Shown here: positions 20,251-30,910 of the stretch, piece after piece
How the letters are laid out: each line of letters begins with the position of its first letter
Numbering within the stretch: position 1 is the first letter of the stretch
Assembly: GCA_033398695.1 (NCBI GenBank)
Contig: CM065812.1
Location: forward strand, 139,940,858-140,004,857
Source: Orobanche coerulescens
Lineage: Eukaryota > Streptophyta > Magnoliopsida > Lamiales > Orobanchaceae
DNA: 64,000 bases
Direction of reading: 5' to 3'
Notes under the pieces: model-generated
The model's database searches: none
Seen by the model: only the letters and a program-made list of their open reading frames with translations
Told to the model about the DNA's origin: nothing
Position numbers and translations under genes: made by a program

Positions 20251-21346
20251 ATACACACACGCACGTTACTCAAGCAATACTAATATGCTAAGAATGTAAG
20301 TTCATCAAGAATACTTACTAGAGATGGCCACTAATCCGACACCATTATCAAACTCTTCAAAACACAATACCAAGATTAAACACGGAATACACGATTCCAT
20401 AACTTTAAAACAACAAGGATATCATCAAAGCCTCCAACGTTCAAAATAATCAAATCATAATCAATTCCCAAAACACAACGTTCACAAAACACACACGCGT
20501 TTTGAAAGAGAGCCTTTAACGAGGCCAAACCGAAATCTTTTGAAAATTCATTTCAAATAACCAAACAAACACATCAAGACGACCACCGATCATCATATCC
20601 ATAAAACGAAAAAAGTATGGGCAAGGTACTTGCCTTGAATAACCACAACGCGGAGAATCGGCCGAAGTAGGTTGGCACGAACCGACTACGAACTCGCCGA
20701 CTCCACCGAACGACAATCCACAACAATGAACTACGAACGAAAACAATAACAACGAAAATGAATTCCAAAGTACGACCCAAAGCCGCTGAATTCAAAGAAC
20801 AAATGACGAAAGTTCAAGGATTTCCCCCAAAACGGCCAAGAACACGATTCGTCCCGTCAAAACCCGAAAACGGAATTCCAAGTTGAAATATGGATATACA
20901 ATCCATAGAATATGTTTAACAACATCATTTAACCATAATCGATCCATCGAAAACGGATGAAAAACGAGATCGGGGACAAATCCCCCAAAAAGTCAATTTA
21001 AAGGAAATCGAGAAATATACTTCGATTCGACGAAGAACAATGGATTAAATGATGTTAAACACAAGAATACTATCAAGATTAATCATACCCATCATGAATT
21101 AATCAACAACACGGACCGAATCGGACAAAAATGCAAAAACTCCAAATTCACGAAATTAGGGTTCTAAGCAAGATTACCTTGATTCTCTGGATCAAAGAAT
21201 GATAACGGACGATTGATTGATGTTATGAACTCAAGAACTTCATGGATTTGTTGTTAAACAACATGGATTCGTCACCCATGAATCTCCATCCGCGGACGGA
21301 GAAGGAAGGAAGTAAAAAACGAGATGAAATGTGACTGCTCAGCCAC

Positions 21347-21660
21347 ATTTATACTGGGCCGGACTAGCACGCGCTAGGCTGCCGAGCTAGCGTGCGCTAT
21401 CGGCCCAGGCCGCGATCCAGTGGACTTCTGGACTAGTCTGCTCGGCCAGGTAGCGTGCGCAGCCTTCCGGCCGTAGCGTGCGCTACCTGCCCGCCGTAGC
21501 GTACGCAGCGTCCGACAGTAGCGTGCGCTACCTGCCGAGCCTGACCGATTCCAGAACCCCCAGGACTCCACTGTCCTGCACTCGCAGCGTTTCGGCCACC
21601 AGAAGCGTGCGCCATACCGCCGTTAGCGCAGCCTTCCGGCCGTAGCGTGCGCTACGCCGG
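21347..21660 (-). promoter_or_regulatory. TATA box and palindrome array, D LTR
   Basis: Minus-strand TATAAAT corresponds to 21347-21353. Upstream (21365-21660) lie TAGCGTGCGCTA-type palindromes. In the duplicated copies the TATA is altered (GATAAAT near 32170 and 37620) and the array is scrambled. Confidence 0.7.
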
Positions 21661-22225
21661 TTCCTGCCACACCCATCCGGCCGGTGCCCGCTATCGTCCG
21701 TCCAGTCCCAAAACCGTCCGGCGATCCGCAACTGCCGTGGCTCGGCGACCGATTACCGAAAACGCATGGAACGAACACGACGAAAAGTTTGCGGACGACA
21801 TCAACGACCCGAAATGAAAACATAATACCATATTTAATCATACGCGACCAAGAAACGAGTCGAGACAACAATTACAGATACGGATACCCGTAACTTTCAA
21901 GAAATTACAAAATGGCCCAAAACGCCCGGAAATCACGATACGTGATCGAATAACCAAACCGAAGTTCACAACACGTCTAACAAAGTTAAACGGACTTACG
22001 GGAAACTCGAAACAATAGCCAACGAGATTCGCAAGAATCGAACTCAAGTGCGGAAAAGTCGCTAAAAAGCACGGAACTCAACAAAACGACACCGAAACGA
22101 ACTCGGGTGTCAAAAAGTGTAGAATTAATCATTCTCAGAATGACGAAACGGTCATGAGCGAGTCGTCAAATGGACTTCGGCCGAAAAAAGAAATTTACCG
22201 AAAATCGAAAATTGCGGATATTACA

Positions 22226-24553
22226 TTCTACCCTCTCTAAATGAAGTTTCGCCCCGAAACTTAAAACAAGTAGGGAGAAGCAATATCCCGCCAGGAAAAC
22301 TCAACGAGAGACGCAAGAAACGCGTAACTACCGCCCAACGGCGAAACGTTACAAACAACACAACGGAATATAAGGTGTGAAAACACGCTTCACGACGACC
22401 AACACAACGTCGCCGTTAAGGATATCATAAAACCAACAAATGACAAGCATCATCGAACGGATAATATAGCCAAGTCAATTATACGACAATCACAAAACAC
22501 AGCGAACGAAAATCAATACGATTGACCAACCCAAAGGTTCATCAATCAAAACGCGAGTCAAACGCTGAACAAATACGGAATTCCACCGCCTAAGGTTGAA
22601 AGATCGAAAACGAGACTAATTTCCCGAACTTAAGGGAATTAGGAATGAGCCTGAATGCTCAACAATCATGAAACGAGAACAAAAACCGAACAAACAAACG
22701 ATCGAGACAACAAAAATCGAACAATCATGTCCGAAACACGAAGGATAATAAAATTCAAACAACAACTCCCAGGATGATCTGGTGAGAACTACAAGACATG
22801 CATTCCCATAAGATCCACAGGAAAGGGAATAGCGATTGAAAAGTCACAACGACAAACGAGTTATTCCAAAACGATACCACACTCGTTCGATAAACAAAAA
22901 CAAGGGGCAGGACAAGCTCAGAAATGTCAACGAACATAATGAGTCGACAGAGTCGAAAACACAAGAGTTCCAAATCCGATCCACTTCGAATAAAAGAACT
23001 AATAGAACCAGATGATGTCACTCCCAAACAAGGTTCACAAGAATCGAACTGAACCCAAAAAAGTAACATCGATAACCAGATCGACCCACAACAAGATCAC
23101 AGCTCGTTCGGACGATGAAACCGAAATACAGAACAAGTTCATAAAGTATCAACGAACATGAGCGAATCGATAGACTGGAGAAAGAAAAAATACAGAAGTC
23201 AAAATAGTACGGGCATTACCTCCGACCTCGTCCACGAAATTCACAAAAACGGGAGCAAGGTAACAAGACATTAAACAACCGACACGTAACGGAACCATCA
23301 CCGATGTACACGGCCATACCAAACCAAGCTCTAACAGCTCGCACATGCGCGACAACGCAGAAATCACTACGAGCTGACAATATTCAATACCAACATCCCA
23401 CCTCTCACAGAGGGCTAACACAACAAATGTGTGGAAAACAACTCAACGCTCACACCGCCAATTCGGTCATACTCGGAAGTAAGCATAAAAATGACAACGC
23501 GAACATCATACATACATACCCAGCCCTCAAACGGGAATGGATAGGTTTTAAAAACGAAAACCTCATTTTGAAAATAATTTAGAAGAACACCGGTTGATCT
23601 TGAGTATCACCTTTCAAAAAGTACAAACGTGAAACATCGTTATCGAGACTTTGGAGAACCATTTCGCATTTGATAAAAAATGAGGACACTTTTTTTTTTT
23701 TTAGTGAAAACTTTCAAAATATTCGACCCTCGGGTCTAAATAAAAGTGTTTCTAAAACATTGAAAATATCTCAAAGCATTTTGGTCCTCGAAGTAGAAAT
23801 TTTTTGAAATATATTGTGGCACCTAGGATGTACCACAAGAAAATAACTCATTTGAAAAGTATGTCTCGAAATTTATTTTTCTAAGATACTCAAGTTTTTC
23901 AAAAATCCAATACGCCAGAATGCCCAAAACTCACACATATCGACGTTCACTAAAACAACTCCTAGTACACGCATCAAAAAGTTTAAAATCAAGACAATAC
24001 ATGTCTTTAAACGGAAATAAACGATAAAATACCACAGTCGAAGACCGCCTAGGATTCAGAACAAAACCACTGACCCCATTCCAGGCCTCTAAAGACCCTC
24101 CTGCACTGGCTAGTGAATAAGTCGAACACGTATAAGCACAAAAGTTCCCACAATAGAACATGTAAAACGTGCAAATCGATTCGAAAATCATCAACAACGG
24201 ACAAAAACAACAATAAAAAGACATCACAAGCGACGACACTCCTCGTATAAATCAAATACGAGAGTCGACTAAATACATATCGTGAAATCAAAATTCACAT
24301 AAGGATTCCATTACTTAACAAATAATCATAAAAAATAGCTCGTGTCACATGAGGCACAACACAAAGAAGGGAGACTTACTTCCACAGGTCGCACGAAGAT
24401 GATGATCGCCCCACGATACTAATCACGACCAACAAACTCAAACGACGCGTCGCGACACGACTAAGTCAGATAAAATCTGACGAAACAAGACTCAAACAAC
24501 ACGACTTGACCCGACAGCCTAGGTTTCCTCAACCTAAGCTCTGATACCATTTA
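22226..24553 (-). other. D1 internal region (no gag or pol)
   Basis: 2,328 bp between the LTRs. The plus strand starts with the PPT complement (22226-22241) and a stem-loop AAGTTTCG-CCC-CGAAACTT at 22244-22262, and ends with the PBS complement at 24538-24549. No RT, integrase, protease or zinc-knuckle motif is visible in any frame. The small open frames (such as 22755-23069 and 23931-24239, minus) have no recognisable domain. A T-run lies near 23690. Confidence 0.78.
24538..24549 (-). other. Primer binding site of D1
   Basis: On the minus strand this reads TGGTATCAGAGC, four bases inside the LTR at 24554, complementary to initiator Met-tRNA. The copy in D2 lies 10,824 bases further right. 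Confidence 0.82.
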
Positions 24554-27500
24554 TGTAACACCCCCAATCCGCTCAGGGATATTACACGCCGTAGAACCTT
24601 TCCTCAAGGATCTACCAGGCTGGTAACGACATATAACAACTCAACCATGCCTTTAAGGCTAAAACGTCTCAGTAGACCGATTTGGTCTTTCAATAAATAC
24701 GTACAACTCAAATACAACTCATGCCCACGCAGGTCAAAATACAACCACACCCGTACAACGGGAAAATATAGCAGCGGAAAAAATAGAGTACAACTGAACC
24801 AATAAATAAAGTACGGTTCCTCAAGTGATTAGTATCGATCATCTTTCATCATCCTTCGTGCCGACCCTGTGTTATGCTCCAAAACCTGAATGCAAAAACA
24901 GACATCCACCCCCCGAATACTCGGGGGTTAGCAAAACTCCACTGTTTTGCTAGTGCAAGAACAAAATGCAAATACGAGCCATACAATTCACATTCCACGA
25001 ACGATAATAATTCGGAATCCTCAAAGATTTAAATACAACAGGATGAACACTTCCCGAGGCAAGAGTTTGAGTAAATACTTCCCAAAATTTCAAGATCAAA
25101 ATATCAAGGGAAACAATTTATAAAATGATTTGAAATACCATCGGGAGTTTTAATAGAAAACAATTTAGGATTATCAAATCCTACTTTTCGAAAACCAAAA
25201 GACAAAAGGGGTCACCACCCCAAAGGTTTTACTTTCCATAAAATAACCTTTACCAAACCATTGGGATTTTAGCCCCAACCACAAATGACCTTTACAAAAC
25301 CGTTGGGATTTTAGCCCCAAATATCATCAACTCACAGTACACGAGAACGATAACAAGGTTCGTCTCCCAACATCAAAATCCACAAATAAAGGATTTAAAA
25401 CAAACAACAAAATACTCTAGTGCCATCCTAGCCAAGTAAGCCAAACGAACAACTTACCTCTTACACACTTAGTCAATGCATGCAATCATGAAAAACCATT
25501 CGAAAGCATTCATTTCCGGAAATGCCATAGTCAAATCACATTTGTAAAATGCACCACAATTAACCGTGGATCCACCCCTCCGTGGACCCCTACCGAGACC
25601 CCGTCGGATCTAACCCATAGTGGTTAAAAGCAAGCTCGCAGATCCACCCCTCCGTGGACCCCTACCGAGACCCCGTCGGATCTAACCCATAGTGAGCATA
25701 CACACACACACGTTACTCATGCAATACTAATATGCTAAGAATGTAAGTTCATCAAGAATACTTACTAGATATGGCCACTAATCCGACACCATTATCAAAC
25801 TCTTCAAAACACAATAACAAGATTAAACACGGAATACACGATTCCATAACTTTAAAACAACAAGGATATCATCAAAGCCTCCAACGTTCAAAATAATCAA
25901 ATCATAATCAATTCCCAAAACACAACGTTCACAAAACACACACGCGTTTTGAAAGAGAGCCTTTAACGAGGCCACACCGAAATCTTTTGAAAATTCATTT
26001 CAAATAACCAAACAAACACATCAAGACGACCACCAATCATCATATCCATAAAACGAGAAAAGTATGGGCAAGGTACTTGCCTCGAATAACCACAACGCGG
26101 AGAATCGGCCGAAGTAGGTTGGCACGAACCGACTACGAACTCGCTGACTCCACTGAACGACAATACACAACAATGAACTACGAACGAAAACAATAACAAC
26201 GAAAATGAATTCCAAAGTACGACCCAAAGCCACTGAATTCAAAGAACAAATGACGAAAGTTCAAGGATTTCCCCCAAAACGGCCAAGAACACGATTCGTC
26301 CCGTCAAAACCCGAAAACGGAATTCCAAGTTGAAATATGGATATACAATCCATAGAATATGTTTAACAACATCATTTAACCATAATCGATCCATCGAAAA
26401 CGGATGAAAAATGAGATCGGGGATAAATCCCCCAAAAAGTCAATTTGAAGGAAATCGAGAAATATACTTCGATTCGACGAAGAACAATGGATTAAATGAT
26501 GTTAAACACAAGAATACTATCAAGATTAATCATACCCATCATGAATTAATCAACAACACCGAACGAATCGGACAAAAATGCAAAAATCCCCAAATTCACG
26601 AAATTAGGGTTCTAAGGAAGATTACCTTGATTCGCTGGATCAAAGGATGATAACGGACGATTGATTAATGTTATGAACTCAAGAACTCCATGGATTTGTT
26701 GTTAAACAACATGGATTCGTCACCCATGAATCTCCATCCGCGGACGGAGAAGGAAGGAAGTGAAAAACGAGATGAAATGTGACTGCTCAGCCACATTTAT
26801 ACTGGGCCGGACTAGCGCGCGCTGAGTCGAGCTAGCGGCGCTATCGCCCGTGCCGCGATCCAAGGGCCTTCTCGACTAGTCTCGCCGCCAGTAGCGTGGC
26901 GCAGATCTTCCGGCCAGAAGGCGCGCTACTCGCCAGAAGCGTGACGCAGCCCGGCAAGAGCGTGCGCTACCCGCCGAGCCTCGACCGATTCCGTAACCCC
27001 TGTGACTCCACTGTCCTGCACTCCGCTAGCGTGCGTTGGCCGCCGAGAGCGTGCGCCATACCGGTTAGAGCGCGCAGCCTTCCGGCCGTAGTGTGCGCTA
27101 CGCCGGTTCCTGCCGCACCCGTCCGGCCGGTGCCCGCTATCGACCGGCCAGTCCCGCAATCGTCCGGCCAGTCCCGCAACCGTCAGGGCTCGACGACCCG
27201 ATTACCGAAAACGCACGGAACAAACACGACCAAAAGTTCGCGGACGACATCAATGACCCGAAATGAAAACAGAATACCATATTTAATCATACGCGACCAA
27301 GAAACGGGTCGAGACAACAATTACAGATACGGATACCCGTAACTTTCATGAAATTACAAAATGGCCCAAGATGCCCGGAAATCACGATACGTGATCGAAT
27401 AACCAAACCGAAGTTCACAACACGTCTAACAAAGTTAAACGGACTTACGGGAAACTCGAAAAAGCAGTTTCGAACGAGATTCGCAAGAATCGAACTCAAG

Positions 27501-27555
27501 TGGACTTCGGCCGAAAAAAGAAATTTACCGAAAATCGAAAATTGCGAATATTACA
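24554..27555 (-). repeat. D1 5' LTR (right copy)
   Basis: 3,002 bp, the partner of 19102-22225 and the transcription-starting LTR of D1. It lacks about 128 bases present in the left LTR, with the joint at a shared TG. The palindrome array at 26815-27105 differs strongly from its duplicate at 37640-37925 although the flanks are nearly identical. Confidence 0.88.
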
Positions 27556-27560
27556 ATTTT

Positions 27561-28837
27561 AAATGGTAATGATATTAAACGAAAATACTATTTTTAGCCG
27601 GATTACTTCGAACGAATTGAAATGACGATTGTTAGTATTAATTGGATTAATACCATTAAAATTGAATAGATTAATTTTTATATTTATTGGATTAATACAT
27701 GAATTGATTATTTAATTTTAATGCCATATATATTAATTGGATTAATATAGTAGAAATTGAATAGATTAATTTTATAAATTAATTGGATTAGTTTATATTA
27801 AAATTAATTATTTAATTTCATTGCCGTTACATATTGTATGGAATCCTTATGTGATGATGACATAGCTCGTGGACTTAGTTTTGATTTGTTCGATTCGATT
27901 GGGTTGTAAATGCCGTTTTGAGCCTATTTATTTTTACTAGAAAATTTGTATAATAGGATGCCTTTTTCTATGATGTAATTATTAATTTGGCTATGATGAA
28001 GACCGAAGACAACCGACCAAGAAGATGAAGAATCGAAGAATATTTTTTCCTTTAATGGGTCATGGCCCAGTACTTAGGAAAAGGTCCATGAGCTATATGT
28101 TGGTAGTAACTAGGTTGCTATTTACTGTTTTTCATTTTGAATGATTGGCACACAAACGCGCTTATAAATGAATTAATGTGCAAAGTGTAACATTAATCGC
28201 GAAAATCTCCCGGCAACAAACAGACTAAGTTTGAAAAAAGTTACGAGGTTTCCTACCCTCCATCAAACTCGTAGAAAATTGATACCCGAGCTGGTGTGCT
28301 ATGCTTCCGAGTTATCGGGTAGTACATTTGGTAGAGGTTGAAAAAATCTTGAGTGCATTGGATGCCTTCGGTTGGTGATAAATTTCGCCCCTAGAAACCT
28401 GATAGGTTGCCGGGTGAGATTCAATAGTCAAACTGATAGACGTTGATGGTCAACAACTTAGATAGTCTGGATTGCCAAGAAACCTGATAGGTTGAGGGCA
28501 TGAAGACTAGGGGTAAAAGAAGATAAAATCATCCGTTGGACAGGTTGGTGTTAGACACCACTTTACAGAAATTAATTGGCAAGAAACCTGACAGGTTCCA
28601 TCGGTTAAAATTTGAAATGAACTTGATCACCACTAAGAAGTCGATCTTACCATGACTTCCGGATTATAACATGGGAGTGTGTAATTCCGATAAAATTAGT
28701 GGGAGCTGAGACAAGAATTATACAAGCCCCTAAACTCTATACTCACTCATAATAAAACAAGTCACTAATTCAATCTTGTCTAAATCTATGCAGAGAAGCA
28801 AAACTAAATATCTCTAAAAATGGCCTTGCAATACTAC
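27561..28837 (+). other. C1 leader, second part (copy 1), with repeated hairpin motif
   Basis: AT-rich noncoding leader between D1 and gag. Imperfect TTAATTGGATTAAT repeats fill about 27630-27830. Three copies of an AAGAAACCTGATAGGTTG-like motif lie at 28393-28409, 28477-28494 and 28581-28597; AACCT-GAT-AGGTT in it can form a short hairpin. No coding signal is seen. The copy in unit 2 is about 10,812 bases to the right. Confidence 0.6.
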
Positions 28838-29575
28838 TTGAAAAGAATCTCCTTACTGGCCCCAATTTCGTTGACAGGTTGCGGAATCTGATGATTGTAC
28901 TCACCATGGAGTCTCTGGGATACGTCTTGGAGGCGGACATTCCACCAACGCCAATCAGGACTAGGGCTAATCAGGAAAAGATTGACGTCCATGAAAAATG
29001 GGTCAAGGATGACGTGCTGGTCTGTGGCTTTATGATGGGCTCAATGACTAATGATCTGCAGAGAGCACACGAGAAAACGAATTCTGATAGGCAGATTCTC
29101 GTACACTTCACTGAACTTTATGGAGAGCACAGTAGGACTGCTAGATATGAGATATCAAAATAGTTATTCAGTGCTAGGATGAAAGAAGGGGAGAAAGTGG
29201 GAGACCACATCCTAAAGATGATCTCTATGATTAGAGACTCGAGGTGCTCAATTTTCATATGGATTTATCCCTTCAGATTGATCTAATCCTTCAATCTTTG
29301 CCTGACTCCTCCATACAGTTTGTAATGAATTTCAACTGTAATGAGATTTTATGCACATTAGCTGGGTTAATGAATAAACTGGTGATGGCGCAGTCTAACA
29401 TGAAGAATAAACTGAGGGAGGCTGCTCTTGTGATTTCTTCTGGTCCCCGGAGGTCCAAGAACAAGAAGAAAAAGACCTACGAGCAGTATAAGCCCAAGAA
29501 AAGGGTGCAGAAAGGAAAGGGCAAGGCCCCAAAAGGTTCAAAAGGTAGGCGGTCCAAAACCTATGGACAAATGTC
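28838..29575 (+). pseudogene. gag of copia C1, copy 1
   Basis: The frame reads LEKNLLTGPNFVDRLRN, then MESLGYVLEADIPPTP, HEKWVKDD, AHEKTNSDRQILVHFTELYG and ARYEISK, typical of the plant copia gag (UBN2-type) domain. A TAG at 29161-29163 and a frameshift near 29237 break it. A Lys-rich region follows, then a zinc-knuckle-like KCLECGELDHWHRTG just after the frame, in which the last Cys is Gly. The protein would form the particle shell. Confidence 0.83.
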
Positions 29576-29689
29576 TTGAATGCGGTGAGTTGGACCACTG
29601 GCATAGGACTGGTCCTAAGATTAATGGCGCATCAGGTACGGAACTTTTTGTTTTTGAAACTAATTGTTCCGCTACTGTATATTCTGCTT

Positions 29690-30910
29690 CATAGATTCTG
29701 GATTCAGGTGCTACTTCTTATATTTGTACTATGAATCAGGATTTGGAACGAAGTAGGCATCTTGAAGCTACGGAAGTAATGATCACTGTCGGAAGCGGAC
29801 AAAGTGTCGAGGCAATTGATATTGGATCACTCCTACTGGGTTTAGAATCCAGTTTTATTTTGACGTTAGATGAAATACTTGTTTTGCCCAAGGGGCACAA
29901 AAAAATTGTATCCATTCCAGTCTTGGACCGGAAAGGATATTGTTTCTTCATTGGCAATGGTAGTTGTAAAATTTATTTTCGAAATAAATTGGTTGGCACA
30001 GCTACATTGTTGAATGGTTTATATCATCTGAACTTACAAAATAAAACAGCAGTGAACACTATAACTAGGAAACGTGGCAGGCGAGATACTAATCAAGCTC
30101 TTAAGTGGCACCATAGACTTGGTCATGTTGGTCAGACCAAGGTTCAGAAAATAGAGAAAGATGGACTTTTAAGTCAATTGGGTGTAGAACCCTATCTAAC
30201 TTGTGAATCTTGCCTTAGAGGCAAATTGACTAAGTCCCCCTTCACAGGGACATTTGAAAGGGCTGCTGAAAAACTTGGGTTGGTACATACCGATATTTGT
30301 GGTGCTTTAGAAGCAGCCTGAGATGGATATCAATATTTCATAATATTCACAGATGATCATACTAGATATGGGATTGTGTACTTAATGAAACATAAAACCG
30401 AAGCCTTTACTAAATTCAAAGAATTTAAGGCCCTAGTTGAAAAACAGATTGTATGTCATATCAAAGCACTTCGGTCGGACCAGGGTGGCGAATATATGAG
30501 CATAGAGTTTGATGAGTTCCTTAAAGAACATGGAATAGTTTCACAATTCACTCCGCCAGGAACCCCATAGTTAAATGGTGCTTCAGAAAGGAGAAATCGG
30601 ACTTTGTTGGATATGGTCCGCTCCATGTTGAATTACACTAATTTACCAATTTACCTATGGGGGTACACCTTACTTACCGCTGCCTATATCTTAAATAGAT
30701 GTCCTTCCAAATCCGTTCCTATCACTCCGCATGAGATGTGGAAGGGTAAGAAACCAAGTCTTAATCACATAAGGATTTGGGGATGTCCAGCCTTTGTCAA
30801 GAAGGCTAATGTGGACAAACCGGAAGCGAGGTCCATCAAGGGACATTTCATTGGATACCCAGAGGACTCGATGGGTTATCTATTCTATATGCTAGAAGAC
30901 CATAGGGTTG
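29690..30910 (+). pseudogene. Protease and integrase of copia C1, copy 1 (cut by duplication joint)
   Basis: The protease motif is ILDSGATSYICT (near 29698). The integrase shows the HHCC finger (WHHRLGHVG to CESCLRGK), the core D in VHTDICG, KALRSDQGGEY and the Glu in GASERRNRTL. Stops are TGA 30319-30321 (after GALEAA) and TAG 30568-30570. The frame ends at the joint with D sequence, so RT and RNase H are missing from this copy. Confidence 0.88.

Larger units (their letters stand above)
19436..21177 (-). other. Putative leader intron in D LTR
   Basis: On the minus strand AATCAAG/GTAATC has its first intron base at 21177, TTCAAG/GCAAGTAC is at 20634/20633, and GCATTCAG/GT has its last intron base at 19436. 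The order is the same as in A, B and S, but the spacing is longer. Confidence 0.42.
19102..22225 (-). repeat. D1 3' LTR (left copy)
   Basis: 3,124 bp. On the minus strand it starts TGTAATATCCGCAATTTTC and ends GGTGTTACA. It carries about 128 bases near 22050-22180 that the right copy lacks. Repeated minus-strand open frames such as 20516-20752 are carried along with the LTR and are not supported as genes. Confidence 0.88.
19097..27560 (-). mobile_element. Non-autonomous LTR retrotransposon D1 (LARD-like)
   Basis: The element spans 19102-27555 (8,454 bp) with ATTTT on both sides (19097-19101, 27556-27560). On the minus strand it reads LTR (27555-24554), Met-tRNA PBS, a 2.3 kb internal region without gag or pol, PPT, and LTR (22225-19102). 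Large LTRs with a noncoding interior match the definition of LARDs. It shares PPT, pre-PPT stem-loop and U5 repeats with family A, so trans-mobilisation by A-type proteins is likely. Confidence 0.85.
20094..30910 (+). repeat. Tandem duplication of 10.8 kb, unit 1
   Basis: The unit runs from inside the D1 left LTR through D1, the C1 leader, gag and the first part of pol, and is followed at once by a second copy (30911-41721). The joint 30910/30911 fuses copia pol (CATAGGGTTG) to D LTR (TCAAATCACA) with a 2-base GT overlap. Confidence 0.92.

Noticed and set aside
20516..20795. Minus-strand open frames that recur four times (near 20516, 25963, 31343 and 36792)
   Set aside because: They lie in D LTRs and repeat only because the LTR and the 10.8 kb unit repeat. 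No domain, no consistent start context, and they overlap the U5 signals.
21150..21180. Telomere-like CCCTAA / TTAGGG words in LTR leaders
   Set aside because: They are single short words next to the donor-like site in LTR leaders, not tandem telomere repeats.
22755..24291. Open frames in the D interior as possible proteins
   Set aside because: They are short, have no recognisable motif, and their near-identity in D2 follows from the recent duplication and not from selection.
27630..27830. AT-rich repeats as a MITE or a matrix-attachment element
   Set aside because: No terminal inverted repeats or target duplication were found, and they look like simple imperfect repeats in the copia leader.
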